Source: a bacterium
GTDB lineage: Bacteria > Acidobacteriota > HRBIN11 > JAKEFK01
Reading direction: 5' to 3'
DNA: 37,177 nt
NCBI GenBank assembly: GCA_022616075.1
Contig: JAKEFK010000092.1
Location: 1 to 37,177 of the forward strand
Shown here: piece by piece, positions 6,380 to 15,180 of the stretch
Layout: the number at the start of each line of letters is the position of its first letter
Position numbering within the stretch: the stretch's first letter is position 1
The notes under the pieces: model-generated
What the model saw: only the letters and a program-made list of their open reading frames with translations
Databases searched by the model: none
Told to the model about the DNA's origin: nothing
Translations under genes and position numbers: made by a program

Positions 6380-9300
6380 GTGGGAAAGCGGGGGCAATCG
6401 AACGAGAACGAGAGGTCCGCCGAATCCGTACCTACCGTTTCCGGAATCCATACTGTTCGTGAAGGCCTCGAAATCGGAGCCGATTTCGGTCCTCGTTACA
6501 CAATCCTTGAAAAACTTGGCGAAGGAGGAATGGGTGCAGTTTACCTCGCCAAAGATAAAGAATTGAATCGTGAAGTAGCGCTCAAACTGATCCGCCCCGC
6601 CATTTCCGGTGAAACTCTTGCCATGGAGAGATTCAAACGGGAAATCGTTTTAGCAGGCAAAATAACACACAAAAATATTTTGCGGATTCACGATCTGGGA
6701 GAGGTGGATGGCCTGCGATATGTTTCGATGAATTACGTCCGCGGACGTGATCTCAGGAAAATCCTGAAAGAGGAAAGCCCGCTTCCTGTGGATCGTGTGG
6801 TTGAAATTCTAAAGCAGCTTTGTCTCGGTTTGAAAGCTGCTCACGAGGAAGCTGTCGTTCATCGAGACCTGAAACCACCCAACATACTCATGGATGACCA
6901 GGATCATGTTTACATCACGGATTTTGGTCTTGCCAGATCAATGGAAATCAGTGAAGAAACATCACTCACCGGGACCGGCCAAGTACCGGGAACTCCACTA
7001 TATATGTCGCCGGAACAAATCAAAGGAGAAGAAATCGGAAAACAATCCGATCTCTACACGCTAGGAATTGTTCTATATGAAATGTTGACCGGGAAGTTTC
7101 CATTTGACAGAAGCGGAAGTTTTCAAACACTCGTTCAGCGGTTGCGAAACAGGCCAAAAAATCCAAAACACGCAAACGCTGCGGTTCCGGACTACCTTGC
7201 AAGCATCGCAATGAAATGCATGGAACCGGATCCAGCCAATCGATATAAGGATGCTTCGGAAATCCTTGAGTCCCTGGAAACACAAAAGGTTCATTCTGTC
7301 TTCCTGAGATCCAACCGGGCACGCATTCGCAAAATCGGAACCTTCTCTCTTGCAGCCGTTCTGATCGCAGCCCTCACTGCAGGAATTCTATACAAATCCT
7401 CTCTCAAACACTCTGCCCTACAAGTGCAATCTCTGGCCATTCTTCCGATTGAAAATGCTACAAGCGAACCAGGACTTCAGTGGATGAGTCGGGCGTTTCA
7501 CGATTTGTTATCCATGCAGCTTAGGGAACACAAAAGCATCAGACTGGTTTCTGGAGTCCATTTGACTCGAATTCTTAACAGCGAGCCTCATTCTCTTCAG
7601 GCAGATTCTCTGAAAAACATTGCAGCTTCCTGCAACGCGAATTTCATTCTGAAAGGGAAACTTCTTAAGGGGAGCTCGGGGGTCCGCCTTGCTGCGGATC
7701 TTTATGGCTTTGATGACGATTTTGAAAAAGCCGTGCAATTCAATTCAGAAGGAAAGTTTGAGACTGTGTTCCATCAGATTGTTTCGAACCTTCAAGAGCA
7801 TCTAGGCATTGATGATTTGGACCCTAACATGTGGGTAATTCCTTCACTGGAAGGCGCGCAGACTTATTACGAGAGTCTTGATTTTTTCGATAAAGGCAAT
7901 TTGGAAAGAGGAACGCAACTTCTCACAAATTTGAAGAGCAGCGGGCCTTTTCAGGCGCTGGCTCAACTGAAGCTGGCAATAATCCTATATAAAACAGATC
8001 AGATTGCGGACGCAAAGAAGCATCTGGAATTAGCAAATCAGCTTTCCCAAACCGTCGCCCCGTATGACCGGTTTAAAATACAGATTCGCCAGGCCGAAGT
8101 TTCAGAAAAACTGGATTCGGTGCCTGCCATTTACAAAGAACTGTTGGCGGCCTATCCAAACGATTCCGATTTGTACGCCGAAATTGCAGATCATTATTCG
8201 AGCCGGGAGGAGTGGGAACAGGCGTTGGAAAATTACAATCGCGCGCGAGTCCTGGATCCAAAAGATATCCGGATTCTTATAGCTATCGGCCGCACACAGA
8301 TGAAAAAAGGAAATCCTCAAACTGCGCTGACCTTTCTGGTAGAAGCCAGTTCCTTGCAGAAATTATTGAATGATAAAGAGCGCGCAGACCTGCTGAATAT
8401 TCTTGGAGTTGCTTACCGGCAGATTGAATATCATGAGTCAGCTCTGGAACACTTTCAGAAATCTATGGCCATCAAGAAAAAGATAGGAGATCAAAAGGGG
8501 GTCGCGACCACGCTGGGCAACATAGGGAATGTTTTGCGGGATATGGGGCGATATAAAGATGCCCGAGCAAGTTATGAGGAAGCATTGACCCTCTCCGAAC
8601 AACTTGGAGATCAGGGAGTGGCCGCCCGAATGCTGAACAACATTGGTTACCTTTGTGAAAAAGTCGGATTTTTGGATGATGCGCTGGCTTCGTACAAACG
8701 CGCCTTAGATTTTGCACGTGCTACAAAACTTCCGGTGGAAATCGCAAACCGCTTGAACAATATCGGTTGGATCTATTATTTGCAGGGCCGATATGGTGAC
8801 GCGGATACATATTTCGATTTAGGACTCAAAGAAATTGGCGAAAGCGATCCTACAACCAGAGCTTCTTTGCAGTTGTCTCGAGGCAATCTTCTTATGGACA
8901 GGGGAGAGTATTCAAAGGCCATCGATGCCTATCAGGATTCGATTCAGCTTCTGAAGAAAACTGAGAATCAGGCTTTGCAGGCTTTTGCCTTGACTGATCA
9001 GGCGCGCTGTTACAGTTTCCTCGGCAACTTTACAGAAGGGAAAAGATACCTGGATCAGGCACAGTCAATTGCGGACGAGAAAAATGACAAAGAGCTTTCC
9101 GCATATTTGCTTTTGGGGCGCGCCGAATGGCATCGGCTTCAGGATGATTCGGCATCTGCAGAACCGTTGATCAGGCAGGCGAGACTTCTAGCCGAACAAA
9201 GCAAAAATGAGATCGCTTTACGCTTGATAAAACTGGAACTTGGTACAATCAGTGTTGCAAAAGGAAAGACATCGGAAGCAATTGTTTTGTTGGACGAGGT

Positions 9301-9706
9301 TGCACGGCAAGCAGACCTGAGCGGAATGCGACCTCTGATTCCACGCACTAGACTGGAACTCGCGCGCGCATACATGCTTCAAAGCAAAAATGCCGAAGCG
9401 CTGACACAACTAAAAAGCGCGCTCGAGTTATCAAAAGAACTCGGACTGCAGGAGGTACAATTCCGCGCTCATTCCCTGGCCGCAGTTGTGAATCAAAAAA
9501 ATGGCAGTCCCAAAGTGGCGCTTTCTCATATCCAGCAGGCGCTAAAAATCCTGGCTATACTCCAAAAACAGTCGGGATCTTACGCAAATCTTTTTCTGGC
9601 ACAAAAACAAATACAACTTTTTCTGCGGCAAGCTTCCGCCAGTTATAACGAAGCGGACAAACAAAACGATTTTAGCCAGTATGCAAAATGGATCACCGAA
9701 AAGTAG
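6380..9706 (+). CDS. Membrane Ser/Thr protein kinase with FlgO-like domain and long TPR array
   Basis: 1108 residues. A PknB/Hanks-type kinase occupies about residues 40-300: GEGGMG loop (47-52), ATP-binding K69 (VALKLI), catalytic HRDLKPPN (161-168), DFG (181-183), the threonine-rich activation segment TSLTGTGQVPGT and SPE (210-212). A transmembrane helix lies at about 318-338. It is followed by a FlgO-like/TolB-N-like domain starting at QSLAILPIENA (about 350-460). From about 500 to 1050 there is a long array of TPR repeats in the 34-residue register (e.g. ATTLGNIGNVLRDMGRYKDA). The enzyme should phosphorylate proteins in the cytosol, with the FlgO/TPR part outside the membrane. Start is GTG 6380: an in-frame TAG at 6356-6358 prevents a longer form. 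Convergent with the secreted-protein gene five bases away. Confidence 0.92.
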   Translation: MGKRGQSNENERSAESVPTVSGIHTVREGLEIGADFGPRYTILEKLGEGGMGAVYLAKDKELNREVALKLIRPAISGETLAMERFKREIVLAGKITHKNILRIHDLGEVDGLRYVSMNYVRGRDLRKILKEESPLPVDRVVEILKQLCLGLKAAHEEAVVHRDLKPPNILMDDQDHVYITDFGLARSMEISEETSLTGTGQVPGTPLYMSPEQIKGEEIGKQSDLYTLGIVLYEMLTGKFPFDRSGSFQTLVQRLRNRPKNPKHANAAVPDYLASIAMKCMEPDPANRYKDASEILESLETQKVHSVFLRSNRARIRKIGTFSLAAVLIAALTAGILYKSSLKHSALQVQSLAILPIENATSEPGLQWMSRAFHDLLSMQLREHKSIRLVSGVHLTRILNSEPHSLQADSLKNIAASCNANFILKGKLLKGSSGVRLAADLYGFDDDFEKAVQFNSEGKFETVFHQIVSNLQEHLGIDDLDPNMWVIPSLEGAQTYYESLDFFDKGNLERGTQLLTNLKSSGPFQALAQLKLAIILYKTDQIADAKKHLELANQLSQTVAPYDRFKIQIRQAEVSEKLDSVPAIYKELLAAYPNDSDLYAEIADHYSSREEWEQALENYNRARVLDPKDIRILIAIGRTQMKKGNPQTALTFLVEASSLQKLLNDKERADLLNILGVAYRQIEYHESALEHFQKSMAIKKKIGDQKGVATTLGNIGNVLRDMGRYKDARASYEEALTLSEQLGDQGVAARMLNNIGYLCEKVGFLDDALASYKRALDFARATKLPVEIANRLNNIGWIYYLQGRYGDADTYFDLGLKEIGESDPTTRASLQLSRGNLLMDRGEYSKAIDAYQDSIQLLKKTENQALQAFALTDQARCYSFLGNFTEGKRYLDQAQSIADEKNDKELSAYLLLGRAEWHRLQDDSASAEPLIRQARLLAEQSKNEIALRLIKLELGTISVAKGKTSEAIVLLDEVARQADLSGMRPLIPRTRLELARAYMLQSKNAEALTQLKSALELSKELGLQEVQFRAHSLAAVVNQKNGSPKVALSHIQQALKILAILQKQSGSYANLFLAQKQIQLFLRQASASYNEADKQNDFSQYAKWITEK

Positions 9707-9721
9707 AGTAGCTACTTCGGT
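9695..9721. terminator. Bidirectional hairpin at two convergent stop codons
   Basis: ACCG-AA-AAGTAG (9695-9706) pairs with CTACTT-CGGT (9712-9721) around the loop AGTAG, giving a ten-pair stem with a two-base bulge. The stop codons of both flanking genes (TAG at 9704-9706 on plus, TAG at 9712-9714 on minus) lie inside the stem. An AT-rich stretch follows on the plus side. It probably terminates both transcripts, although there is no strong U-tract. Confidence 0.5.
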
Positions 9722-10599
9722 ATCTTTAAATCTCCTGCCTGCTGAATCTGAAATTGCAATCGCTGAGCTCTTTTCATAAGGTTATTTGCTTTTTTGGCCG
9801 TACCGGCGGTACGCTTGGTTTTCACTTCTGCGTAATACCCTTTTAGCTCATCCTTCGCTTTGGTTTTGTCAGCATGCGCGGCCGCCGAATTTTTCTCTTT
9901 GATATGTTTCAGCATTTTCTTGTACTCATCGTAAGCCTGATCCGCTTTCTTAGGATCAAATTCAGGCGCTGAATCCAACGATAAGTCAACCAGCTCCCCA
10001 ACGACCGATGAAAGATCGGGTAAAGCAGTTCCATAGACATTCACCAGAAAGAAGTCTGAATAGCCATCCTCCCCGCCTCCTCCTTTCGGATCATGAACCG
10101 TGGCTTCCACGCTGTAAGTGACATCGGTGCACTCTTTCGAATATTTGGGGGCTTTGATCATTCGCAAACGATATGCGTCGCTGCTGCCCACTTTTGACGC
10201 AGCACCGTAGTACGAAATGTAAATTTCCGCAGGGAATGCCAAGTCTGAACAGCTCGCCTCTTCTATCTGATAATAGGAATATCTTGAATTGCTAATACCG
10301 GCAGTCTTGTCTTCCTCCGCTTCAGGAAAAATATCAGCAATCGCAGGATTGTCACAACGGTTCAAGAGCTCAATAGCGGTGGCGCACTTTCTGGCAACAG
10401 TCACCTCGCAGTCTGCCTGCATCCTTATTGTGACCTTTGTATCGATTGCACCGGAGTTAAACTCGAATTTTTCTTCGTAATTGTTGCCGGCATTTAAGGT
10501 CTTCGTAATGGGCGGATCATCTACGCATGTGGCTGCCTGTGTGTATGCGGTAACGGTGAGTAATAAGAACACGACGCACAAGATAGGGAACGTTTTCAT
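9712..10599 (-). CDS. Secreted protein of unknown function with C-terminal helical region
   Basis: 295 residues with a clear signal peptide (MKTFPILC, hydrophobic run, YTQAATC) and a strong GGAGGAAAATGG ribosome site before the ATG. The mature protein carries several cysteines (for example in CVDDPP, ADCEVTVARKCAT, NRCDNP, EASCSD and KECTD), suggesting disulphides outside the cytoplasm. The middle part looks beta-rich. Then come a glycine run (PKGGGGEDG) and, from about residue 215, a charged K/A-rich helical tail that could form a coiled coil. I do not recognise a family. It sits tail to tail with the Ser/Thr kinase gene, and the two may be functionally unrelated. Confidence 0.75.
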   Translation of the reverse strand: MKTFPILCVVFLLLTVTAYTQAATCVDDPPITKTLNAGNNYEEKFEFNSGAIDTKVTIRMQADCEVTVARKCATAIELLNRCDNPAIADIFPEAEEDKTAGISNSRYSYYQIEEASCSDLAFPAEIYISYYGAASKVGSSDAYRLRMIKAPKYSKECTDVTYSVEATVHDPKGGGGEDGYSDFFLVNVYGTALPDLSSVVGELVDLSLDSAPEFDPKKADQAYDEYKKMLKHIKEKNSAAAHADKTKAKDELKGYYAEVKTKRTAGTAKKANNLMKRAQRLQFQIQQAGDLKIPK

Positions 10600-10700
10600 C
10601 CATTTTCCTCCTGGGGATTAGTCCAGGAGTGGATGTGAGTAGTCGCAGGTCGGGCCCTATCCCGCGAAAAAACGGATCGCAGTCCCCCTAGGCTTAAATC

Positions 10701-10746
10701 CCCCAACTGGGGTTTATCATACCGCGAGACGCGGGCTTTATAAAGC
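10701..10746. repeat. Two small hairpins and a palindrome upstream of the GT4 gene
   Basis: CCCC (10701-10704) pairs with GGGG in the stem AAATCCCC-CAACT-GGGGTTT. The perfect stem CCGCG-AGA-CGCGG lies at 10722-10734, and the 12-base perfect palindrome GCTTTATAAAGC at 10735-10746. They lie in the 199-base gap between the divergent secreted-protein and GT4 genes, which otherwise holds no gene. They may be transcription signals or binding sites; their role is not determinable here. Confidence 0.35.
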
Positions 10747-10798
10747 GCTTCAAGTAGCAGAAGCCGGACTTCTTTTACTTCCTGATAGAATCGTTTTT

Positions 10799-12025
10799 AT
10801 GAAGCGACCCTTGCATATTGGTTTGCTGACTCCGGAATATGTTACGGAGGAACGAAAAGATGGCGGGCTTGCTAACTATTTGCAAAAGATCGCCTCGGAG
10901 TTTGTTCACCGAAATCATCGGGTGACCGTGTTTCTCCTGTCCGGCCGGAATCTTGAGTGGAAAGATGGAAAAATCGACATCATCGAAGTTCCACGTGCAG
11001 GGCCGCCCAAGTTTCCCGCATTTTTGCGACCCAAATTGGAACGATTTCTGCCTCTGATCACGGCACTGCGGTCAGCAAAACGAATCGAAAAGGCTGTGTG
11101 GCGATATCACCGGATTGCTCCTTTCGACGTCCTTCAAACAAGCAGTTATGCGTCTCCCGGTTTTGCATTACGAAAGAACGGAAAAATTCCTGTGGTTTGC
11201 CGGATTTCGAGTTACATGCCGCTGTGCCGATCCGCTAATGGAAGACAACGCGGGTTTGCTGAATATCTTACTGATTGGCTGGAAATCCGCCAGGTTTTGG
11301 ATGCGGAAGCTGCTTTCGCTCCCAGCCAGTTCACCGCCGAAATTTTTGAACGTTTGGAAAACCTCAGGCCGGCGATCATTAGAAGTCCGATCGATTCCAG
11401 AAATATAGAACTGGACGACTCTGTGTATCAAAGAGATTTTTCCAGCTTTCCGTATTTCGCTTTCGTTGGTACGTTAAGCAGATTAAAAGGAGTCGATCTT
11501 CTAGCCGAAGCAATTCCGCAATTCCTTCAACACAGACCGGACGTTCATTTCGTGTTTGTCGGACGTGATGATGGAGTGCCCGGTTTTCAAAAGGCTTTCG
11601 ATTGTGTACTGAGTCAAGCCAGTGATTTTCAGGAGAACATTCATCACATCTCGGCTTTGTCGAAAAACAAATTGTATCCAGTGGTTCGTCATTCGCTGGC
11701 CCTGGTAGCGCCCTCCCGTGTCGACAATTATCCGAACGCTTGCCTGGAGGCGCACGCGATGCTAGTCCCGGTTATCGGCACAACAAATTCGAGTTTAGAA
11801 GAAATGATCCTGGAAAACGAAACCGGATTCTTGATTAAGAATGGCGATACATCGGAATTGACCACAGTACTGCTGAAAGTTGCGGGCATGTCCGAATCAG
11901 AGCGGAACCGGATGAAAGGAAAGATTGAGAAGTACGTTCAGTCGATCGAAGCCGAGAATCGAATCGACCAGCTTCTCAATCTTTATTTGGAAGCGATGGC
12001 GAAGGTCTCCTCTTCAAAGCTCTAA
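10799..12025 (+). CDS. Glycosyltransferase family 4 (GT-B fold)
   Basis: 408 residues. The N-terminal domain begins IGLLTPEYVTE and has the glycine-rich acceptor-side loop KDGGLANYLQKIA typical of retaining GT4 enzymes. The C-terminal domain has FAFVGTLSRLKGVDLL (sugar-nucleotide domain start) and the EX7E-like stretch APSRVDNYPNACLEAHAMLVPVIGT with the nucleotide-binding glutamates. It would transfer a sugar from an NDP sugar to a growing polysaccharide on the cytoplasmic face. Its 3' end overlaps the minus-strand GT2 gene by 50 bases. There is no clear Shine-Dalgarno before the ATG. Donor and acceptor are unknown. Confidence 0.85.
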   Translation: MKRPLHIGLLTPEYVTEERKDGGLANYLQKIASEFVHRNHRVTVFLLSGRNLEWKDGKIDIIEVPRAGPPKFPAFLRPKLERFLPLITALRSAKRIEKAVWRYHRIAPFDVLQTSSYASPGFALRKNGKIPVVCRISSYMPLCRSANGRQRGFAEYLTDWLEIRQVLDAEAAFAPSQFTAEIFERLENLRPAIIRSPIDSRNIELDDSVYQRDFSSFPYFAFVGTLSRLKGVDLLAEAIPQFLQHRPDVHFVFVGRDDGVPGFQKAFDCVLSQASDFQENIHHISALSKNKLYPVVRHSLALVAPSRVDNYPNACLEAHAMLVPVIGTTNSSLEEMILENETGFLIKNGDTSELTTVLLKVAGMSESERNRMKGKIEKYVQSIEAENRIDQLLNLYLEAMAKVSSSKL

Positions 12026-12932
12026 CAACATCCTGAAATCCTTTCCCGTTTGCATAAACCCATGGCAATACTTTTTCGAAGACGTAGTTTTGCCAGGCGG
12101 GATACAAAGACTTGTCCCGAACTCCGGTTGCGTTAATGCTTTTCAATAGCTGCCGGAAAAAGTATGTGTAACGCGTGAAAGCTGGAACGAAGTTTTGCGG
12201 TTCTGAACCGGACCATACTCTGTAATGATGAAGCCCGTGCACAAAATTTCGTTTTATCCAGTAGAGCATGGAAAAGTTTTCGGGACGCGTAAGGTGAAGA
12301 GCAACCATCTCCGGACAGTAAAGCACTTTTAGATTCGGAAAAGTCGATTTGGCATGATGCATGATATTCGTTTCTGCTCCACGCGAAAACCCTCTACCGG
12401 AAAGACCGATGGTATTGTCAAAGCCTCCCAGAACTTCCAGCAACTGGCGCTTCCAAACCATATTGATTCCACTCAGATATTCCTCCTGTTTCAGTAAACG
12501 CGTTTCGTTGCCAAGATTGTTCGAGTTGTACTCATCTTTAAACCAGGAAGGTTTGGGTCCAATATAATAGGGGAAGTAGGGTCCGCCAAATAGATCAGGC
12601 GATTCCTGATCGATCACTTCCAGTGCAGTTTCCACCCAACGCGGGTCCAGCTTTCCGTCAGCATCTGTAAATGCGACGTAATCTGTATCTGAAGCTCGAA
12701 AACCGGTGTTGCGCGCGACGTTGAGGCCCAGCCGTGGTTCGTAAATATACTTCAGGTCGAAACGATCCTTGTAAGGTTCAACTATTTCGCGTGTGTTATC
12801 GGAAGAACAATTATCGATAAATAGAAGACGAAAGGAACTACGATCCCCGGTTTGCAGGCATAGGCTATCGAGAAGACCTGGAACATGCCGCGCTTCATTG
12901 TAAGCGCATACCACAATATCAAGTTGCGCCAT
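11976..12932 (-). CDS. Glycosyltransferase family 2
   Basis: 318 residues, inverting GT-A fold. Visible motifs are LDIVVCAYNEARHVPGLL at the N-terminus, FIDNCSSDNT (nucleotide-binding loop), the long RLGLNVARNTGF helix and the metal-binding AFTDADGKLDP. A C-terminal part contains GFDNTIGLSGRGFSRGAETN, the usual acceptor-side GGFD...GE/AE element with the catalytic acid near AETN. There is no membrane anchor. The 3' end overlaps the GT4 gene tail to tail. It starts with ATG at 12930-12932, and a divergent glycosyltransferase begins about 100 bases away. It is probably one of the transferases for the surface polysaccharide; linkage is unknown. Confidence 0.88.
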   Translation of the reverse strand: MAQLDIVVCAYNEARHVPGLLDSLCLQTGDRSSFRLLFIDNCSSDNTREIVEPYKDRFDLKYIYEPRLGLNVARNTGFRASDTDYVAFTDADGKLDPRWVETALEVIDQESPDLFGGPYFPYYIGPKPSWFKDEYNSNNLGNETRLLKQEEYLSGINMVWKRQLLEVLGGFDNTIGLSGRGFSRGAETNIMHHAKSTFPNLKVLYCPEMVALHLTRPENFSMLYWIKRNFVHGLHHYRVWSGSEPQNFVPAFTRYTYFFRQLLKSINATGVRDKSLYPAWQNYVFEKVLPWVYANGKGFQDVVRALKRRPSPSLPNKD

Positions 12933-12975
12933 CTATTTTCCGATACTTTTTTTATCATAACATCGGATGTGGCCT

Positions 12976-13005
12976 TTGCCGTAAATTCAGAAATTGTGAC
13001 ATAAT
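12976..13005 (+). promoter_or_regulatory. Candidate promoter for the GtrB-like glycosyltransferase
   Basis: TTGCCG (12976-12981, four of six matches to TTGACA) and CATAAT (13000-13005, five of six to TATAAT) are separated by 18 bases in the short divergent gap. A start near 13012 would leave a 10-25 base leader. Confidence 0.35.
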
Positions 13006-13036
13006 TTTGCAGAATTAGCAGTTGTTGAGTTGCGGT

Positions 13037-13966
13037 GTGTCCGATACAAAAACCATCTCGGTTGTAATTCCCGTTTATAACAATGCATCCTCTCTGGAGA
13101 TTTTGCACGAGAGGCTTCGATCGGTGATTACTTCGTACAACGCTTCCTTCCTTCACGAATTTATTTTTGTTAACGACGGCTCGACCGACAACTCGCTCGA
13201 AGTGCTCAAGAAGATCAGAGCCAGTGACGATCGTGTGGTTGTCATCGACTTTTCGAGGAATTTCGGACAACTGGCCGGGATACTTGCGGGCTGGCAGGCT
13301 GCGTCCGGCGATGCGGTCATTAACATGTCGGCCGACTTGCAGGATCCTCCCGAACAAGTCGCTAAAATGCTGGAACGTTGGGAAAACGGCAATGAGATCA
13401 TTATCTGTTATCGCCAGACTCGGGAGGATAAGTTCACTACCGTTCTGACATCAAGAATCGCATACAGCTTATTCCGAATTTCAGTCCCGAGCTTTCCACC
13501 TGGCGGCTTTGATTTTGCTCTTCTCGATAGAAAGGCGATGGACGCAGTGAATTCGATAAAAGAACGGAACAGGTTCTTTCAGGCTGATATCCTCTGGGTA
13601 GGTTTTAACATCTGCTACCTGCCTTATAATAGGGAGAAAAGAAAACATGGAAAATCAGCATACACATTTTCCAGACGATTGGGTGGTTTCGTCGCCGCTT
13701 TTGTGACGATAAGCCACTTTCCGATTCGTTTGATTTCCTTCCTCGGCCTTCTCACCGCTTTTTTTGGATTTTTGTATTCGCTCGGTATTGTTTATGCATA
13801 CTTTCATGACAACACGCCCTTCACCGGTTGGGCGCCTATCATGATGCTTATATTGATCATTGGCGGGATATTAATGATCATGCTTGGGATCATCGGTGAA
13901 TACATTTGGCGCATCTACGAAGAAGTTCGGAACCGGCCGAACTTCATTATCAGAGACAAGTTCTAG
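13037..13966 (+). CDS. GtrB/DPM1-like polyprenyl-phosphate glycosyltransferase with two C-terminal membrane helices
   Basis: 309 residues from GTG 13037; two TTG codons at 13022 and 13025 are alternative starts and none has a clear ribosome site. The GT2 domain shows TISVVIPVYNN, FVNDGSTDNS, FSRNFGQLAGILAGW (the usual RNFG motif) and the metal-binding SADLQDPPE. Then comes ERNRFFQADILWVGF and the amphipathic REKRKHGKSAYTFSRR stretch. Two transmembrane hairpin helices follow (SFLGLLTAFFGFLY and MMLILIIGGILMIMLGIIG), then the conserved ending GEYIWRIYEEVRNRPNFIIRD. This is the layout of bacterial GtrB/ArnC-like enzymes that charge undecaprenyl phosphate with a sugar. Its stop codon overlaps that of the minus-strand aminotransferase in the palindrome CTAG. 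Confidence 0.9.
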   Translation: MSDTKTISVVIPVYNNASSLEILHERLRSVITSYNASFLHEFIFVNDGSTDNSLEVLKKIRASDDRVVVIDFSRNFGQLAGILAGWQAASGDAVINMSADLQDPPEQVAKMLERWENGNEIIICYRQTREDKFTTVLTSRIAYSLFRISVPSFPPGGFDFALLDRKAMDAVNSIKERNRFFQADILWVGFNICYLPYNREKRKHGKSAYTFSRRLGGFVAAFVTISHFPIRLISFLGLLTAFFGFLYSLGIVYAYFHDNTPFTGWAPIMMLILIIGGILMIMLGIIGEYIWRIYEEVRNRPNFIIRDKF

Positions 13967-15168
13967 CCGAAATCTTTCGCAAGTGTTGCTCTAATCTGAT
14001 GGGCATTCTCAACAACGAATTGAATGATGCGGCAGATTTCGGAAATCTGTTCAAGTCCTAAAGCGGTTCCCGTGGGCAACGACATCACGCGCTGCACGAG
14101 CTGTTCCGTTTGCGGCAACAGCAACCCCGCGTGCGGAGAATAGGAGCGATAAGGCTCCAATTTATGACAGCCTGGATAGAAGTAACGCCGCGCCAAAACA
14201 TTTTCTGCAAAGAGAATCTGGACCAATTGGTCCCGGCTGATTCCGGCAAGAGCTTCCTCGATCTCCAAAACAACATATTGATAGTTGCACTTTTCATTCT
14301 CGTCATATTCGAAGAGGCGAACCCCAGGAATTTTTTTGAGGGATCGTTCATAACATTCATAATTAAGACGGTTCACTGCAATGAATTCATCCAAACATTC
14401 CAATCCCGTAAGCCCCATCGCGGCCGCAATCTCGGTCATTTTTCCATTTGTCCCTATGTAGATGACATTGTCATATCCTGCAAAACCAAAGTTCTTCATC
14501 AAAGAAATCTTTTCCGCCAGTTGACCATCGTTTGTAACGACCGCTCCTCCCTCAAAGGTATTCAGGAACTTTGTAGCGTGGAAACTGAACACTTCAGCAT
14601 CTCCAAAATTTCCTACCATCCGCCCTTTATGTGAACAGCCGAAAGCATGAGCTGCGTCGAAAAGAAGCTTGAGATTGTTTTCACTGGCAATCGCGGACAA
14701 TCGGTCAACATTGCAAGGCCTCCCCCAGATATGAGCTCCAATAATGCCAGTGGTACGCGGTGTGATCATCTTCTCAATTTTATCAGGATCGAGAGTGTGC
14801 GTGCTGGGATCTATATCACAGAAAACGGGTGTGATCTCCTGCCATTGCAAAGCGTGTGCTGTCGCAATAAAGGTGAATGATGGAACGATTACTTCTCCTT
14901 TCAAACCGAGTGCGCGTATTGCAATCTCCAGCGCGATAGTACCATTGCACATGGCAATGCAGTGCTTTACTCCGGTGAATCTGCAAATGTTTCGTTCAAA
15001 CTCGTCCACCATGGGTCCATCATTCGATAGCCATCGTCTGTCCAGTAGATCGTTAATCCGCTCAGACAGGCGCTGGCGATCGCCGATGTTGGGACGTCCA
15101 ACGTGGAGCGGCTCTTTGAACGCTGGAGTGCCACCAAACAAAGCGAGATCTTCGGTTGCTTTCTTCAT
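13963..15168 (-). CDS. DegT/DnrJ/EryC1/StrS-family PLP-dependent sugar aminotransferase
   Basis: 401 residues. Fold-type I PLP enzyme that normally transfers an amino group to a keto sugar nucleotide. Landmarks are GxPAF and RxNIGD at the N-terminus, the cofactor-side CNGTIALEIA (74-83), PSFTFIATAHA (96-106), D171 in LFDAAHAFGC and the Schiff-base lysine K200 in SFHATKFLNTFEGG. The length is typical. It is the last gene of the minus-strand operon. Just upstream of its ATG (13 bases away) lies a 114-bp palindromic element, so its expression may be uncoupled from the genes before it. Alternatively, family members can be dehydratases, but the lysine argues for an aminotransferase. Substrate unknown. 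Confidence 0.92.
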   Translation of the reverse strand: MKKATEDLALFGGTPAFKEPLHVGRPNIGDRQRLSERINDLLDRRWLSNDGPMVDEFERNICRFTGVKHCIAMCNGTIALEIAIRALGLKGEVIVPSFTFIATAHALQWQEITPVFCDIDPSTHTLDPDKIEKMITPRTTGIIGAHIWGRPCNVDRLSAIASENNLKLLFDAAHAFGCSHKGRMVGNFGDAEVFSFHATKFLNTFEGGAVVTNDGQLAEKISLMKNFGFAGYDNVIYIGTNGKMTEIAAAMGLTGLECLDEFIAVNRLNYECYERSLKKIPGVRLFEYDENEKCNYQYVVLEIEEALAGISRDQLVQILFAENVLARRYFYPGCHKLEPYRSYSPHAGLLLPQTEQLVQRVMSLPTGTALGLEQISEICRIIQFVVENAHQIRATLAKDFG

Positions 15169-15180
15169 GCGGATTCTAAA

